From: Hemicentrotus pulcherrimus
Taxonomy: Eukaryota > Echinodermata > Echinoidea > Camarodonta > Strongylocentrotidae
Length of the DNA: 14,402 bases
Assembly (NCBI GenBank): GCA_003118195.1
Contig: BEXV01001566.1
Coordinates: 13,472-27,873, forward strand
Direction of reading: 5' to 3'
A program made the translations under genes and the position numbers. The notes under the pieces are model-generated. The model was not told the DNA's origin, did not search any database, and worked only from the letters and a program-made list of their open reading frames with translations. Below are positions 1 through 9,000 of the stretch, piece after piece (the first letter of the stretch is position 1; every line of letters starts with the position of its first letter).

Positions 1-1158
1 CCCCCCCCCCTGAGCTAAATATTGGCCAGCACGATTTTCATATTTCAGCACACTAAATTTCAAATTGATTTCAAATTTGGGCCCTCAACCCTAAGAAGTC
101 CTGGATCCGCGCCTGCCCCTCCCCTCTTTTTCACTCTCTCTCTCTGCCTGGGTCTGCTTGTGCATATATTGACATTTCATTAGACAGTCAACAGTTAGCT
201 ATCAATCACTTAATAAAAAATGTATCAGTCAATCGGTCAATCAATTAATCAAGCATTCAATCACCATTCAGTATTTCAATCAACCTAATTTTCATACCCT
301 TTACAAAAGTGAGCAGTGCTCACCTAAGCTTGAGTTTATGAGCTTTCCATACATATAAAACTTTTCCCCCAGAATCATATATTTCTTTTTTTGGCTTTCA
401 TTGTGTTCACCATTTTCCAATTACCCACGTATGTTTTTAATGTAGTCCGTACCTTGTTTCTCTGTGAATGCTTTACTTGTTTTGTTTTCTTCTTAATCGT
501 TTGATTGAAATGACATAGTTTTATAATGTTTTTATTGCCCATTGACTGTTTTTTTTATACATTTGCTTTAATTGATGTTGGAATTTGGAAATGATTTGAT
601 TTGATTTGATTTGAATACATGTACTTCTTTAAAAAAGGTGTTAAAAATGTTTCCAACCAAATAACTGCTTCTTACAGATGATCATGGTACCATTCTAACT
701 TGGTCAGATGATCGGCGAAATGCACAGATTAAAAAAAACAACTTGTACCAATTTATAAATAATTAGTGATTGCACTACTATACTTTTAAAAAATGTGTAA
801 ACTCTTCCAATAAAACAAAGATATTCCCGGTGATTAAGGTACTGTTCTAAAATTTTCAGGATAGAAAAATATTGTGTGCGACTTCAGAAAATGAATAGTA
901 AGGTAAATACCATTCTGTCAGTAAATAGCGGTTTCCTTGGAAATTAGAAATAATTGAACAAAAGTTATGTAAAAGAAAGTCCGTTGATCCTATATGATTC
1001 AATTTTGTTGAATGTACAGTTAACTTTGTATAACTCGAATTTGCGTAAGGCAAATTTTCATTAAGTCAATGAATTTTTGTTGGGACCAAACTACGCGAAA
1101 CCTATTATTTACACTTCCTAAGTCATTTTTTTTTGTTAATATTAAGTCAATATTTGTA
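1..1158. other. AT-rich non-coding stretch, no gene seen
   Basis: No ORF with protein-like composition was found on either strand. The stretch opens with a C homopolymer, has loose TCAAT/ATCAA-rich repeats around 180-290 and a short pentanucleotide microsatellite near 600. The longest ORF here (minus strand, about 65 codons near 856-1053) has no recognisable domain. Confidence 0.6.
593..614. repeat. GATTT pentanucleotide microsatellite
   Basis: Four perfect head-to-tail GATTT units plus a partial fifth. A simple sequence repeat with no sign of function. Confidence 0.85.
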
Positions 1159-2006
1159 CACTGTAAAAACCAGGGTGTAGAAATTCTTAAACCAGTATGG
1201 TTTTGAATTTGTTGACACCATTGGTGTTGGTTATAAAGGTGTGTTGTCTCTGTGGTGTTATTTTTAACACCGGTTAGATTTAAGCATGCATTAATGATTA
1301 CTGGGTGTTAAGTAACACGGTGTAGTTTTATGCTAGGTGTTGAAAGTAACATCACGTGATTTCATTTAAGGCGGTTGTTTGGTCGAAACAGTTTTCACAA
1401 AGTGTACGCATGCTTAATGATTACTCAACACGTGTTCACAGAAAAATACATTTATCATGATTTGTTAAGTAAATTATGACATGCACATCAATTTTGTGAT
1501 TTGTATTTCCCTTTGGCAACTATTGCTCAATAGATTATTTGTTCGATCTTGTTACAATTACATTAACGTTTTAGCAATATGATTACTAACCAAGAAACAA
1601 CATGCAAGTTTATTATATATTCGTGTACCAGCCTGTATCACTTAAATGTTAACGTTGAATTTACTTCAAATGATATATGTGATGGAGTTAATGCAATGGA
1701 GATTATAATATACCTACTGGTGGACAATTGCCAACATCGATTATGAATTACCATTTTAGCACTGGTTCTTCTACCCTGGTCGATAATAGGGAATATGGAA
1801 TGTGGGACCATTGGAATTAACCCATAGAAAAAATCACTAATGGATCAACAAGAATATGAACACCAAAAGTGGAATGGAATTCTTTATGATTCCAGATATT
1901 GGTGTTAATCTACACCAGTAGGAGTTGTCAAATGATAACACCAAGAGTGGAATTGAATTATTTAATTCCAAACCCTGGTGTAAAATAACACCAGCTGGTG
2001 TTTTCC
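1159..2006. mobile_element. Non-autonomous DNA-transposon-like element rich in GGTGT/ACACC
   Basis: The left edge reads CACTGTAAAAACCAGGGTGT, and GGTGT-type words recur through about 1370. The right part (1859-2006) is rich in the complementary ACACC words, and its reverse complement shows TTTTACACCAGGGTTTGG, similar to the left end. CACTGTAAAAA termini are typical of some animal EnSpm/CACTA-like elements. The expected mirrored ...TTTTTACAGTG right end is missing: the element stops at GGTGTTTTCC, so it is truncated or only loosely of that type. No transposase ORF is present. The family is inferred from the terminus and symmetry only. Confidence 0.5.
1859..2003. repeat. Two ~78-bp subrepeats with internal palindromes
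   Basis: Two adjacent copies begin AACACCAAAAGTGGAAT (1859) and AACACCAAGAGTGGAAT (1937) and end in ACACCAG. Each carries a GGAAT...ATTCC inverted repeat and a second GGTGT/ACACC pair. They are the subterminal repeats of the surrounding element. Confidence 0.7.
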
Positions 2007-3653
2007 GATAGATACCGGAAAAGTGTTAAAATCTAGCATCCTTGTTTTTGAAGTGTATGTGGTCCCAGCTGCTTCAACTAATGAAGAGTTACCTGTGCAT
2101 TTTCTTGCAGTTTACAAACTTTACATTCATGGTATATTACAGTATTGTTTAGACTATATGCATGATTTATTTTTTAAACATTGTTATAGCACTGGCTTTA
2201 TCTAACGTTTAATATCTTTTAAATTCTAATTTGTCTGAATTCTGTAAACCATGCTGTTTTGTGATTTGGGAATAAAATTTGCAAAATTGTAGTGCCATTT
2301 GTATATATGTTATTAATGTTGTTATACAATTTCGACTGCTTTGAGGGCCAGGCAGCGGGTACGGTAAAAACTATTGCCCGAGGTGATCCCGGAGGTGTAC
2401 TGTGCCCCGAGACGAAGCCAAGGGTTGTTGTGACCCCTAAAAGTATTTATTTTCAGTTTTATTTAAACAGGGTTGCATCTTCATAAACAATGCTGTCATA
2501 GAGGGTCCTGGCCGATAAGAACAATGATAATGTATATATACAAAGGAATATACAGAATATACATAACAGACACTCCTAATGTAGAACTTACAGCAGTTTG
2601 TTGCTAGCACATAGTAGTAGTACATGTAGTACAAATGAACCCAAATATTTTACACATGGAGTAGTCCTAGTTTGTGCAATTTTTGAACAATCACAATTCA
2701 CTGCCAAAGTCACGGATGTGCTTCATGAAGACGTTTTGTTCGTTTTCTTTTTTACGATTTCCATCTTGAGGAGAATACTTCCACCTGAATTCCCTGGACA
2801 ATGATGACATATCTTTCATGAGCACGTATCCAATATTCGTCTACGTTTTTTTTTTTTTTTTTTTTATAGTTTTAACATACACCTCATCTCCCCATCCACA
2901 GATTGTATCCATAACAGGTTAATTGTCCTGGCTGGAATGAAGACTAATAATAACTCATGACACATTGCAAAAAAGGACTATTTATAAAGAGAATTTAATG
3001 AGTACATACAGTATCTAAAAGAATATAAATTGAATGTAGTTTTTAGATCTCATAGTTCAAGACATGAAGAATATTGAAGTCTCCTCCACCCCCAAGACAA
3101 AAAAAAAAAAAAGAAATAAAAGAAAATCACATAACACATGTGTAATATTTCTTTATTTCTTTGAACTCTTTCAGGATAGGATTTTTTTCAAAAGGGCTTA
3201 GTGATTGCACATTTTTTTTCTCAAATTGGCAACACGTTGTTTTTCAAACCCTTTATAAAGGGACACTAGCTGAAAGAACCATACAGGGTGCCCCCAACTA
3301 GAAACCTGCGACAGGCCAATTTTTCAGCTTGCGATGGTTGACATCTTTCAACCAGTGCAGTGCAGCACCATAACCAAATCAATCCAAACTTTGTAAATTT
3401 ATTCAATGAGATGGATTCTTTTGATATCAGCGCACATATTGATATTGGATGTCAAAATTCACCCATCAATTGATTCTGACTTAAAATTTGGCCTGATTTT
3501 TGACAAAAATAAAAAACACATAAGACTTGATGAAATGGTCTAGTGTTGTGCAGCAAGAATATATAGTGTACTATAGACACTATTTACAGTGATTTTTCTA
3601 ATGAGAAAAAAAAAATCAGTTTAAATGAGTATTCATTAAATGTGTTTAACATG
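2007..3653. other. Mostly featureless AT-rich stretch
   Basis: No gene is supported. A locally GC-richer block at about 2342-2442 contains GCCCGAGG and CCCCGAGACGAAGCC, words I associate with dispersed repeats of marine invertebrates, but there is no second copy here to prove it. A 20-T homopolymer lies at 2846-2865 and an A-rich run near 3100. Short ORFs at 2023-2205, 2292-2486 and 2598-2804 have no domain or splice context. Confidence 0.5.
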
Positions 3654-3678
3654 AACCACCTGTGCCAAGCAGGTGGTT
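3654..3678. repeat. Perfect 9-bp inverted repeat (E-box hairpin)
   Basis: AACCACCTG, a 7-nt spacer (TGCCAAG), then CAGGTGGTT. Each arm includes the CAGGTG E-box core. It could be a small hairpin or a chance palindrome. No gene lies within 2 kb on the plus strand. Confidence 0.6.
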
Positions 3679-4040
3679 TTAAGTATTAATAGTTTGTTTG
3701 TTTAACTTGATAAACAACTACATGAATTCATAAAAAGGAATTCTAATTACATGATTACAATATAAACTGTGGAGGCCTTACATGTAAGTTCACTAGTGTA
3801 AGATAATAAGCAAGGAAATTACAACGCTGCTAAAAAAACTTGAAGCGAGATTGAATAAGTGTCAGAAGATCAAAATATCTATGACACATTATGTAAGCTT
3901 GAAAGTGGCATAAAAGAGTATTCATAAAAACAATAAAATTGCTAACTGAAAATGCCTCCACCTAGGGCATGATCACTTAATAATATACATTTATATCACA
4001 AAACATGGTATGATATTTAATATCTAGCAATGTCTCCACC

Positions 4041-4183
4041 AAAGGAGGAGGGGAAGGAGGAAAAGAAAAAGAAGAAGAAATGTGGCAGAAGAAAAAGATG
4101 ATGCAGAAGAGAAATGAAGAAAAAGAAAAGATGAAAGAAAAAAATAAAAGAAGAAAAAGCAGGAGAATAACAAGAAGGAGATC
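4041..4183. repeat. Polypurine (GA-rich) tract
   Basis: About 140 bases on the plus strand are almost all A and G, in irregular GAA/GGA/AAAAG words. This is low-complexity sequence, able in principle to form triplex DNA. It is not coding: stops and lack of complexity argue against a Lys/Glu-rich protein. Confidence 0.8.
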
Positions 4184-4460
4184 TTTTAAAGAGTTTTAAC
4201 TCCTCAATGACAATATTTTTTACACATATAGCAAGCCATAGAGCAGAATTAACAAAGATTATACATGTATTGCAAAATCAGGAACTCTTTAACAAATTTC
4301 ACAAACAGTCCAGTATTTCAAGATGCAAAAAAAAAATCATAGAATTACATCACATAATCTTGGATTCTTGAGCCTAAGTCTGTACAGCTTGGTCTTTCAG
4401 TGTCGCATACATAAAAGATGCACTCAAAACCAATATGAATTGGAGGTGCGATGGGGAGGA

Positions 4461-4640
4461 GGCCGGATGGCTCAGTGGTAGAGCAGTGGTGTAACCGGGA
4501 TGTCCCAAGTCAATGTGCTCCTTCCCTTTGGTAGTCCCAAGTCAATGTGCACTTCCCTTTGGTAAGGCATTAATCCTCATTACCAAGTTCCTTAAGCCGT
4601 CGGCCGTCTGGTTGTTAACTTACAAGCATATACACATGCA
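4461..4640 (+). mobile_element. Degenerate tRNA-derived SINE
   Basis: GGCCGGATGGCTCAGTGG then TAGAGC is a tRNA-like head with a good Pol III box A (TGGCTCAGTGG, 4468-4478). The box B position (ACCGGGATGTCCC) is degraded. The body AAGGCATTAATCCTCATTACC and the GCCGTCGG words resemble known echinoderm-type SINE bodies, from memory only. A tRNA gene is ruled out because no acceptor-stem partner follows. The 3' boundary is unclear because it runs into the 107-bp repeat. Confidence 0.6.
4502..4564 (+). repeat. 32-bp tandem duplication inside the SINE
   Basis: TCCCAAGTCAATGTGC starts at 4502 and again at 4534; each copy continues to CTTCCCTTTGGTA. The copies differ by one indel and a couple of substitutions, so this is a recent local duplication within the SINE body. 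Confidence 0.85.
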
Positions 4641-5135
4641 GGTGTAAACAGCTCTAATGACTTTCACATACTTTCTTTCTTTATTCATAATATATATATA
4701 TATTGTATAACATTTTTTCATGTAGCATGAGAGTAAGTTTAATAGTTTCATACTTTTATTTAAATGTAATGTTAATTGTTAATGTATAATTGTTTTAAAT
4801 AGGGGCACGCTGCAAGAGTCCTATCTCGCACCCCGGGGCAACGTGTCTGACACGGCTGGATGTAGCCACTACTCCGAAGATCAAGATACATTAACCTTGA
4901 TCTAAGGAGACACGAATGAAGAACGAACATACTTTCTTTGATAGCAGTCAAGTAAAACAGTCATCGATCAATTGTAACTTGAAACGTGACATCATTGTTC
5001 AATTTATTAGATGTAAACAGCTCTAATGACTTCCACATACTTTCTTTAATAGCAGTCAGGTAAAACAGTCATCGATCAATCGTTATTTGAACGCGACATC
5101 GATGTTCATTTCATGAGGTGTAAATAGCTCACTTT
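4641..5135 (+). repeat. ~107-bp direct tandem repeat, first unit interrupted
   Basis: Units begin TGTAAACAGCTCTAATGAC at 4643 and again at 5012, and a third, partial unit begins TGTAAATAGCTC at 5119. Shared internal words are ACATACTTTCTTT, ATAGCAGTCA and GTAAAACAGTCATCGATCAA. The 5012 to 5119 period is 107 bp. The first unit is 369 bp long because it contains the 248-bp insertion at 4679-4926 plus its target duplication; removing these restores the period to within 1-2 bp. Confidence 0.8.
4679..4926. mobile_element. Short retroposon insertion with 13-bp target duplication
   Basis: This 248-bp block is flanked by identical ACATACTTTCTTT at 4666-4678 and 4927-4939. The intact second unit of the host repeat has this word once, so it is a true target-site duplication. 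The insert has an AT-rich half with a TA dinucleotide run (about 4689-4702) and a GC-richer half (CACCCCGGGGCAACGTGTC, 4830s). A 13-bp duplication suggests target-primed reverse transcription, so a 5'-truncated LINE or a SINE. Orientation is unclear: minus ends in AATAAAG, plus ends in GAATGAAGAACGA. Confidence 0.75.
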
Positions 5136-5294
5136 AATTCAATCGAAATGCCAAACTGGAGTTTCTCCCATTGATCCCATCACGGTTCCTACATTTTAGT
5201 GACTAGAAGAATGTTTTCATGAACTGTTAGCAGCATGGACACCTGCTGAAGAAGCAGTCACACTCACAGGTGCTAATTAAGCCATATCATACAA

Positions 5295-5769
5295 GGGGAA
5301 GTCCACCCTGATATCAAGTTTGGCTTAATAGAAGCAGAAAAATGAGAAAAACAGGTCAGTGAAATTTGAGAAAAAAACAATTAAACATCCAAAAGTTATG
5401 AATTTTTGAAGGTGAAATCAATCAAACACAAATTTGCAACTCTAATGTATCTTGCTAGCTCCCTCCGAATTTGCCCTTTACTTAGAAACTTCAAAAATCT
5501 ATATTTTCCATAAAGATACTTTTTATACAAGCCCTGTATAAAAAAAATTCCATCATAAATAACTAAGAAAATGAAAGTTTTGCCTAGAGCAAATTGGAGA
5601 GGAGCTTGAAGCACTAGAGTGTTGCCAATTTTGGTTTACTGATGCGACTGCTTAAAGAACTTTCCTATTTCTAATTGGATTTCACTCAAAATTTCACTAA
5701 TTTGTTGCTCTCATTTTTCTGCTTTTTTTTTTTACTAAAAACCAATTTAATATCAGTGTAGACTTGCCC
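5295..5769. mobile_element. TIR element (MITE) with TTAA-type target site
   Basis: The left end GGGGAAGTCCACCCTGATAT and the reverse complement of the right end GGGCAAGTCTACACTGATAT are inverted repeats extending about 90 bp, including a shared AGCAGAAAAATGAGA and AGTGAAATTTTGAG-like stretch. The right end is followed by TTAA (5770-5773); the left is preceded by ACAA, possibly a decayed TTAA. TTAA duplications with such ends fit Kolobok or piggyBac-like non-autonomous elements (inference). The interior has no transposase; the 72-codon minus ORF at 5396-5614 is fortuitous. The element starts 139 bp past the stop of the death-domain gene. Confidence 0.75.
5746..5751 (-). terminator. Possible polyadenylation signal ATTAAA
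   Basis: The minus strand reads ATTAAA about 160 nt downstream of the TGA stop at 5910-5908. It lies inside the terminal inverted repeat of the adjacent MITE. It is the closest AATAAA/ATTAAA hexamer I found on the gene strand. A six-base match is weak evidence. Confidence 0.25.
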
Positions 5770-5907
5770 TTAAAGTTTCTTTCCAGTTTGGTGATTTCAG
5801 CAATGTAGTCGTGATGTGTACATGGTCCTCTTGACTTCGTTCAGGAGACTCTGGAATTGCTTCATCAGTCTGTCATTTCATCAAAGTTTTTGTCATTTTG
5901 TAAGGAG

Positions 5908-6042
5908 TCAATCATCCGCCTCATCTATGAAATCCACCAAATCTTCACGTAGCGATCGCTGCAGCACCTTCTTTAATTTTTCTTTTGTAGCCTTGACACC
6001 GTTGGTGTTTCGCCATTGAAGTAACATCTGGAATATACATTC
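5908..6042 (-). CDS. Exon C: C-terminal half of second death domain and stop
   Basis: The acceptor is TTTCTTTCTCCACACAG|GAATG (AG at 6044-6043), a strong polypyrimidine tract. The exon starts in phase 0 and encodes 44 residues before TGA (5910-5908). The translation opens ECIFQMLLQWRNTNGVKATK and closes LREDLVDFIDEADD. MLLQWR is the typical helix-4/5 tryptophan motif of death domains, and LREDLVDFI is a typical final helix, so it completes exon B precisely. The stop sits right after the domain, and the 3' UTR continues to lower coordinates toward the MITE at 5769. Confidence 0.85.
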   Translation of the reverse strand, partial: ECIFQMLLQWRNTNGVKATKEKLKKVLQRSLREDLVDFIDEADD

Positions 6043-9000
6043 CTGTGTGGAGAAAGAAAACACAGAACATACAAATGAACATTTAAAAGTAACTAAGCAG
6101 ATATGTCACAAAACTGCTGTTTTTTTTTCAAACAATTACGTAAAGTGTAATACGCTCGAAATTTCTCTATACATGTTTCTTAAAACACAGAGCTCATTGA
6201 ATACTATGTGCAGCTGCCTTTCATTTTTACACAATAAAAAATAAAAAATAAAATAAAAAAATGCCTGAACACGCCTTTAAATGGGTGTGACACTCCTCAT
6301 CCACAATTTTCTGTTGCCAAGTGCCAACTTTGGTTTTAGAATAGCATTGTCAGCAAAAACAACTACTGATGACATTTTGTATTTCAAACATATCTTTGCC
6401 AGTCTTTACTTACTTTGTTTGCAATTTTGTGAGCAGCCCTACTACATTGTATATAATAATAATAATATATTTGTATACCGCAAATTGCAAATTGCCTCTA
6501 CCCCAAATGGAAATAATACATGTACATGATTACAAATCAATTACAACCAAAATACAAATAGTTCATAAATTAATAGTATCCTACGTTAATCTACAAAAAA
6601 TAAAAAATAAAAGGCAAAAGGTCAAAAGAGCTATTCAGGAACAAGACTTAAAGAGATGAGTTTTTAGCATTGTTTTAAATGTATTTACAGAACTAGCATT
6701 GCGAATTTGAAGAGGGAGATTGTTCCAAAGAAATCTAGCTGCATTAATGAAAGAACGTTGACCGTATTGTTTGTTTGAAATAGTGTGAGACCGAGAGAGG
6801 AGAGATTGAGAAGCAGATCGCAAAGTCAAGACAGGAGTGTATCCAGGAAGGAGTTCAGAAAGATATGAAGGAGCGAAACCATGATAAGTCTTGAAAGTAA
6901 GGAGGAGGATTTTGTAGGTAATGCGTGAAGTGATAGGAAGCCAGTGAAATTTTTGAAGAACAAATGTAATGTGAGAAGTACGAGTAACACAAGAAACAAG
7001 ACGAGCTGCTGTGTTTTGGTTACGCTAGAGCTTTGAGGTTAATTTTGCCGGAAGACCAAAAAGAAGGGAATTGCAACAATCTAGCCTAGATGTGACAAAG
7101 GCATGGATAAGACGATGGGTTGTATTCTGGTCGAGAAACCTACACATTTTTCCTATTTTCCTTATAGCTACAAAAGCAGATTTACAATGGCATCAATATT
7201 TTCAGACAAAGTAAGGGAAGAATCCATAACAACACCAAGATTACGGGCCATTGCTATAGCGTTACTATATCCCCTTTGACTTTGTCGGCGAGGAGATAAT
7301 CATGGTAGAATAAAAAGATAAATAAAGAAATGAAAATGCAGCACATTACATATGAGTATGAAGCCATTTCAACTGTAAGTTATTACATGTCAAAAATCAG
7401 TATAAACAAATGTATAATAACGTTACTATTCCTTTTTGTCACTTGGTATTTGTTTTTTTCTTGTTAAGCTTTAAAGCCATGGACATTCAGGGTTTTACTC
7501 TGGAATTTACAAATATGTATTGATATAGCGTTTTTCAATGTAAGAAATAAGTAATTAACAAATTTATTTTTGATTACCAATCAATTTTTTCAAAAGTAGA
7601 GGGTCTTATGTTTTTATTTTGGTTCTTCGAGAGTAAAGAAGAAAGACAACATGAAATTAAACAAGGGAAACGCTCTCGGCGGTCTTGCCTGCATAAAGCA
7701 ATTCAATATAATAAACCAGAACGTCAATGCCGTAGCGCTCATCCGCATCTCGCAAAAACAAATATCGTAAATTTTATGTCGTACACTTTTGAACTGGTCA
7801 AAAAATAAAAATTTAATGCCCTGGAAGGGACATAATTTCATTTCCTTTGCATAAAGTACTATATATAATCAATGGAGCAAAATCTCAAAATTCTGTGAAG
7901 AAGTTTAGTGTTCCAAATTTAGCTCTACCAGATAAGGCAAACCAAATCAAAATCGGTCAAGAAATGAGGGAGAAGAAGCAATTTTTGTTATTTTTTGAAT
8001 AAATTTGCATAAATTACCAATTTAATTAATGGAGAACAATTTCAAAATTTGGTGTAGAAGTTTAGTGTACCAAAGTTAGCTCTACCAGATAAAGCAAACC
8101 AAATCAAAATCGGTCGAGAAATGAAGGAGAAGAAGCATTTTGTGATTTCAATTAAATTTGCATAAATTAGCATAGATAATGAATTTCACGATTCTGTGTA
8201 GAAGTTTTAAATCCCTTTCCAAGCCCTATCATATGAAACAATCAGAATCAAAATCGGTTGAAAAATAACGAGGAAGAAGCATTTTGAAAATCTAGATGTT
8301 GATGCCACAACAAAGTCCAAGTTTGTTTACCTGAAATGACCTTTGACCACGACTTTGTGACCTGAAATTCTAGTCACATGATTGGGGATACTTGATAACC
8401 CTATAGTCCAAGTTTCATTGACTAAAAACTTATACTTTGAAAATTATATCAAAAATTCAAAAACTTAACCTTAGGTTAAGTTTTCGATGATGATGCCACA
8501 ACATAGTCCAAGTCTGTTGACCTGAAATGACCTTTGACCTTGACTTTGTGACCTGAAATTCTACTCACATGATTGGGGATACTTGATAACCCTATAGTCC
8601 AAGTTTCATTGACTAACAACTTATACTTTCAAAATTATATCACAAATTCAAAAACTTAACCTTAGGTTAAGTTTTTGATGTTGACGCCGTCGCCGTCGCC
8701 GTCGCCGTCACCGAAAAAGCGGCGCCTATGTCTCGCTTTTTGCTACGCAGGCGAGACAAAAGTAAAGTCAAAATAATTTTCAGATAACTACCCCTGAACT
8801 CCATGGAAAAGTTGAAGTACCTTAACGACTGGATATTGTTCCTGCAATACCTCAATCTGAGAGTAATTGAAGCCTAAGTAAGTTCCGACCGTCCTCCACT
8901 CGGAACCCAGCTTGTTGGAAACGTCCCTTAGCTTGATCTCTGTTATCTCATAGCTGGTTTGCTGGGGTGTTCGCATGGGTGGTATGTCGGGCTGTTGAGG

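Larger units (their letters stand above)
6043..8820 (-). other. Intron 2, filled with repeats
   Basis: 2,778 bp between exons B and C, GT...AG on the minus strand. It contains a LINE fragment (6450-7262), three ~150-bp tandem units (7871-8290), a pair of 191-bp direct repeats (8295-8676) and a GC-rich hairpin end (8677-8760). I see no gene or structured RNA in 6045-6449 or 7263-7870; those are AT-rich with short A/T homopolymers. The intron interrupts death domain 2. Confidence 0.8.

Noticed and set aside
2292..2486. Plus-strand ORF with GDPGGVLCPETKP
   Set aside because: This comes from a GC-rich block that looks like a dispersed repeat; there are no splice signals or known domain.
4041..4183. 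Lys/Glu-rich coding exon
   Set aside because: Low-complexity purine run with in-frame stops and no splice pair in phase.
5816..6019. Plus-strand ORF of 67 codons
   Set aside because: It is antisense to exon C of the death-domain gene and has no features of its own.
6281..6659. Two overlapping plus-strand ORFs of 82 and 96 codons
   Set aside because: They cross the ATT-repeat tail and 3' UTR of the minus-strand LINE and have low-complexity Ile/Tyr runs.
7608..7841. Overlapping plus and minus ORFs of 66 and 75 codons
   Set aside because: They have no domain, no splice context, and lie in AT-rich intron sequence; opposite-strand openness here follows from composition.
7871..8676. CRISPR-like array
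   Set aside because: Units are 150-191 bp with no short repeat-spacer pattern, and the genome is eukaryotic.
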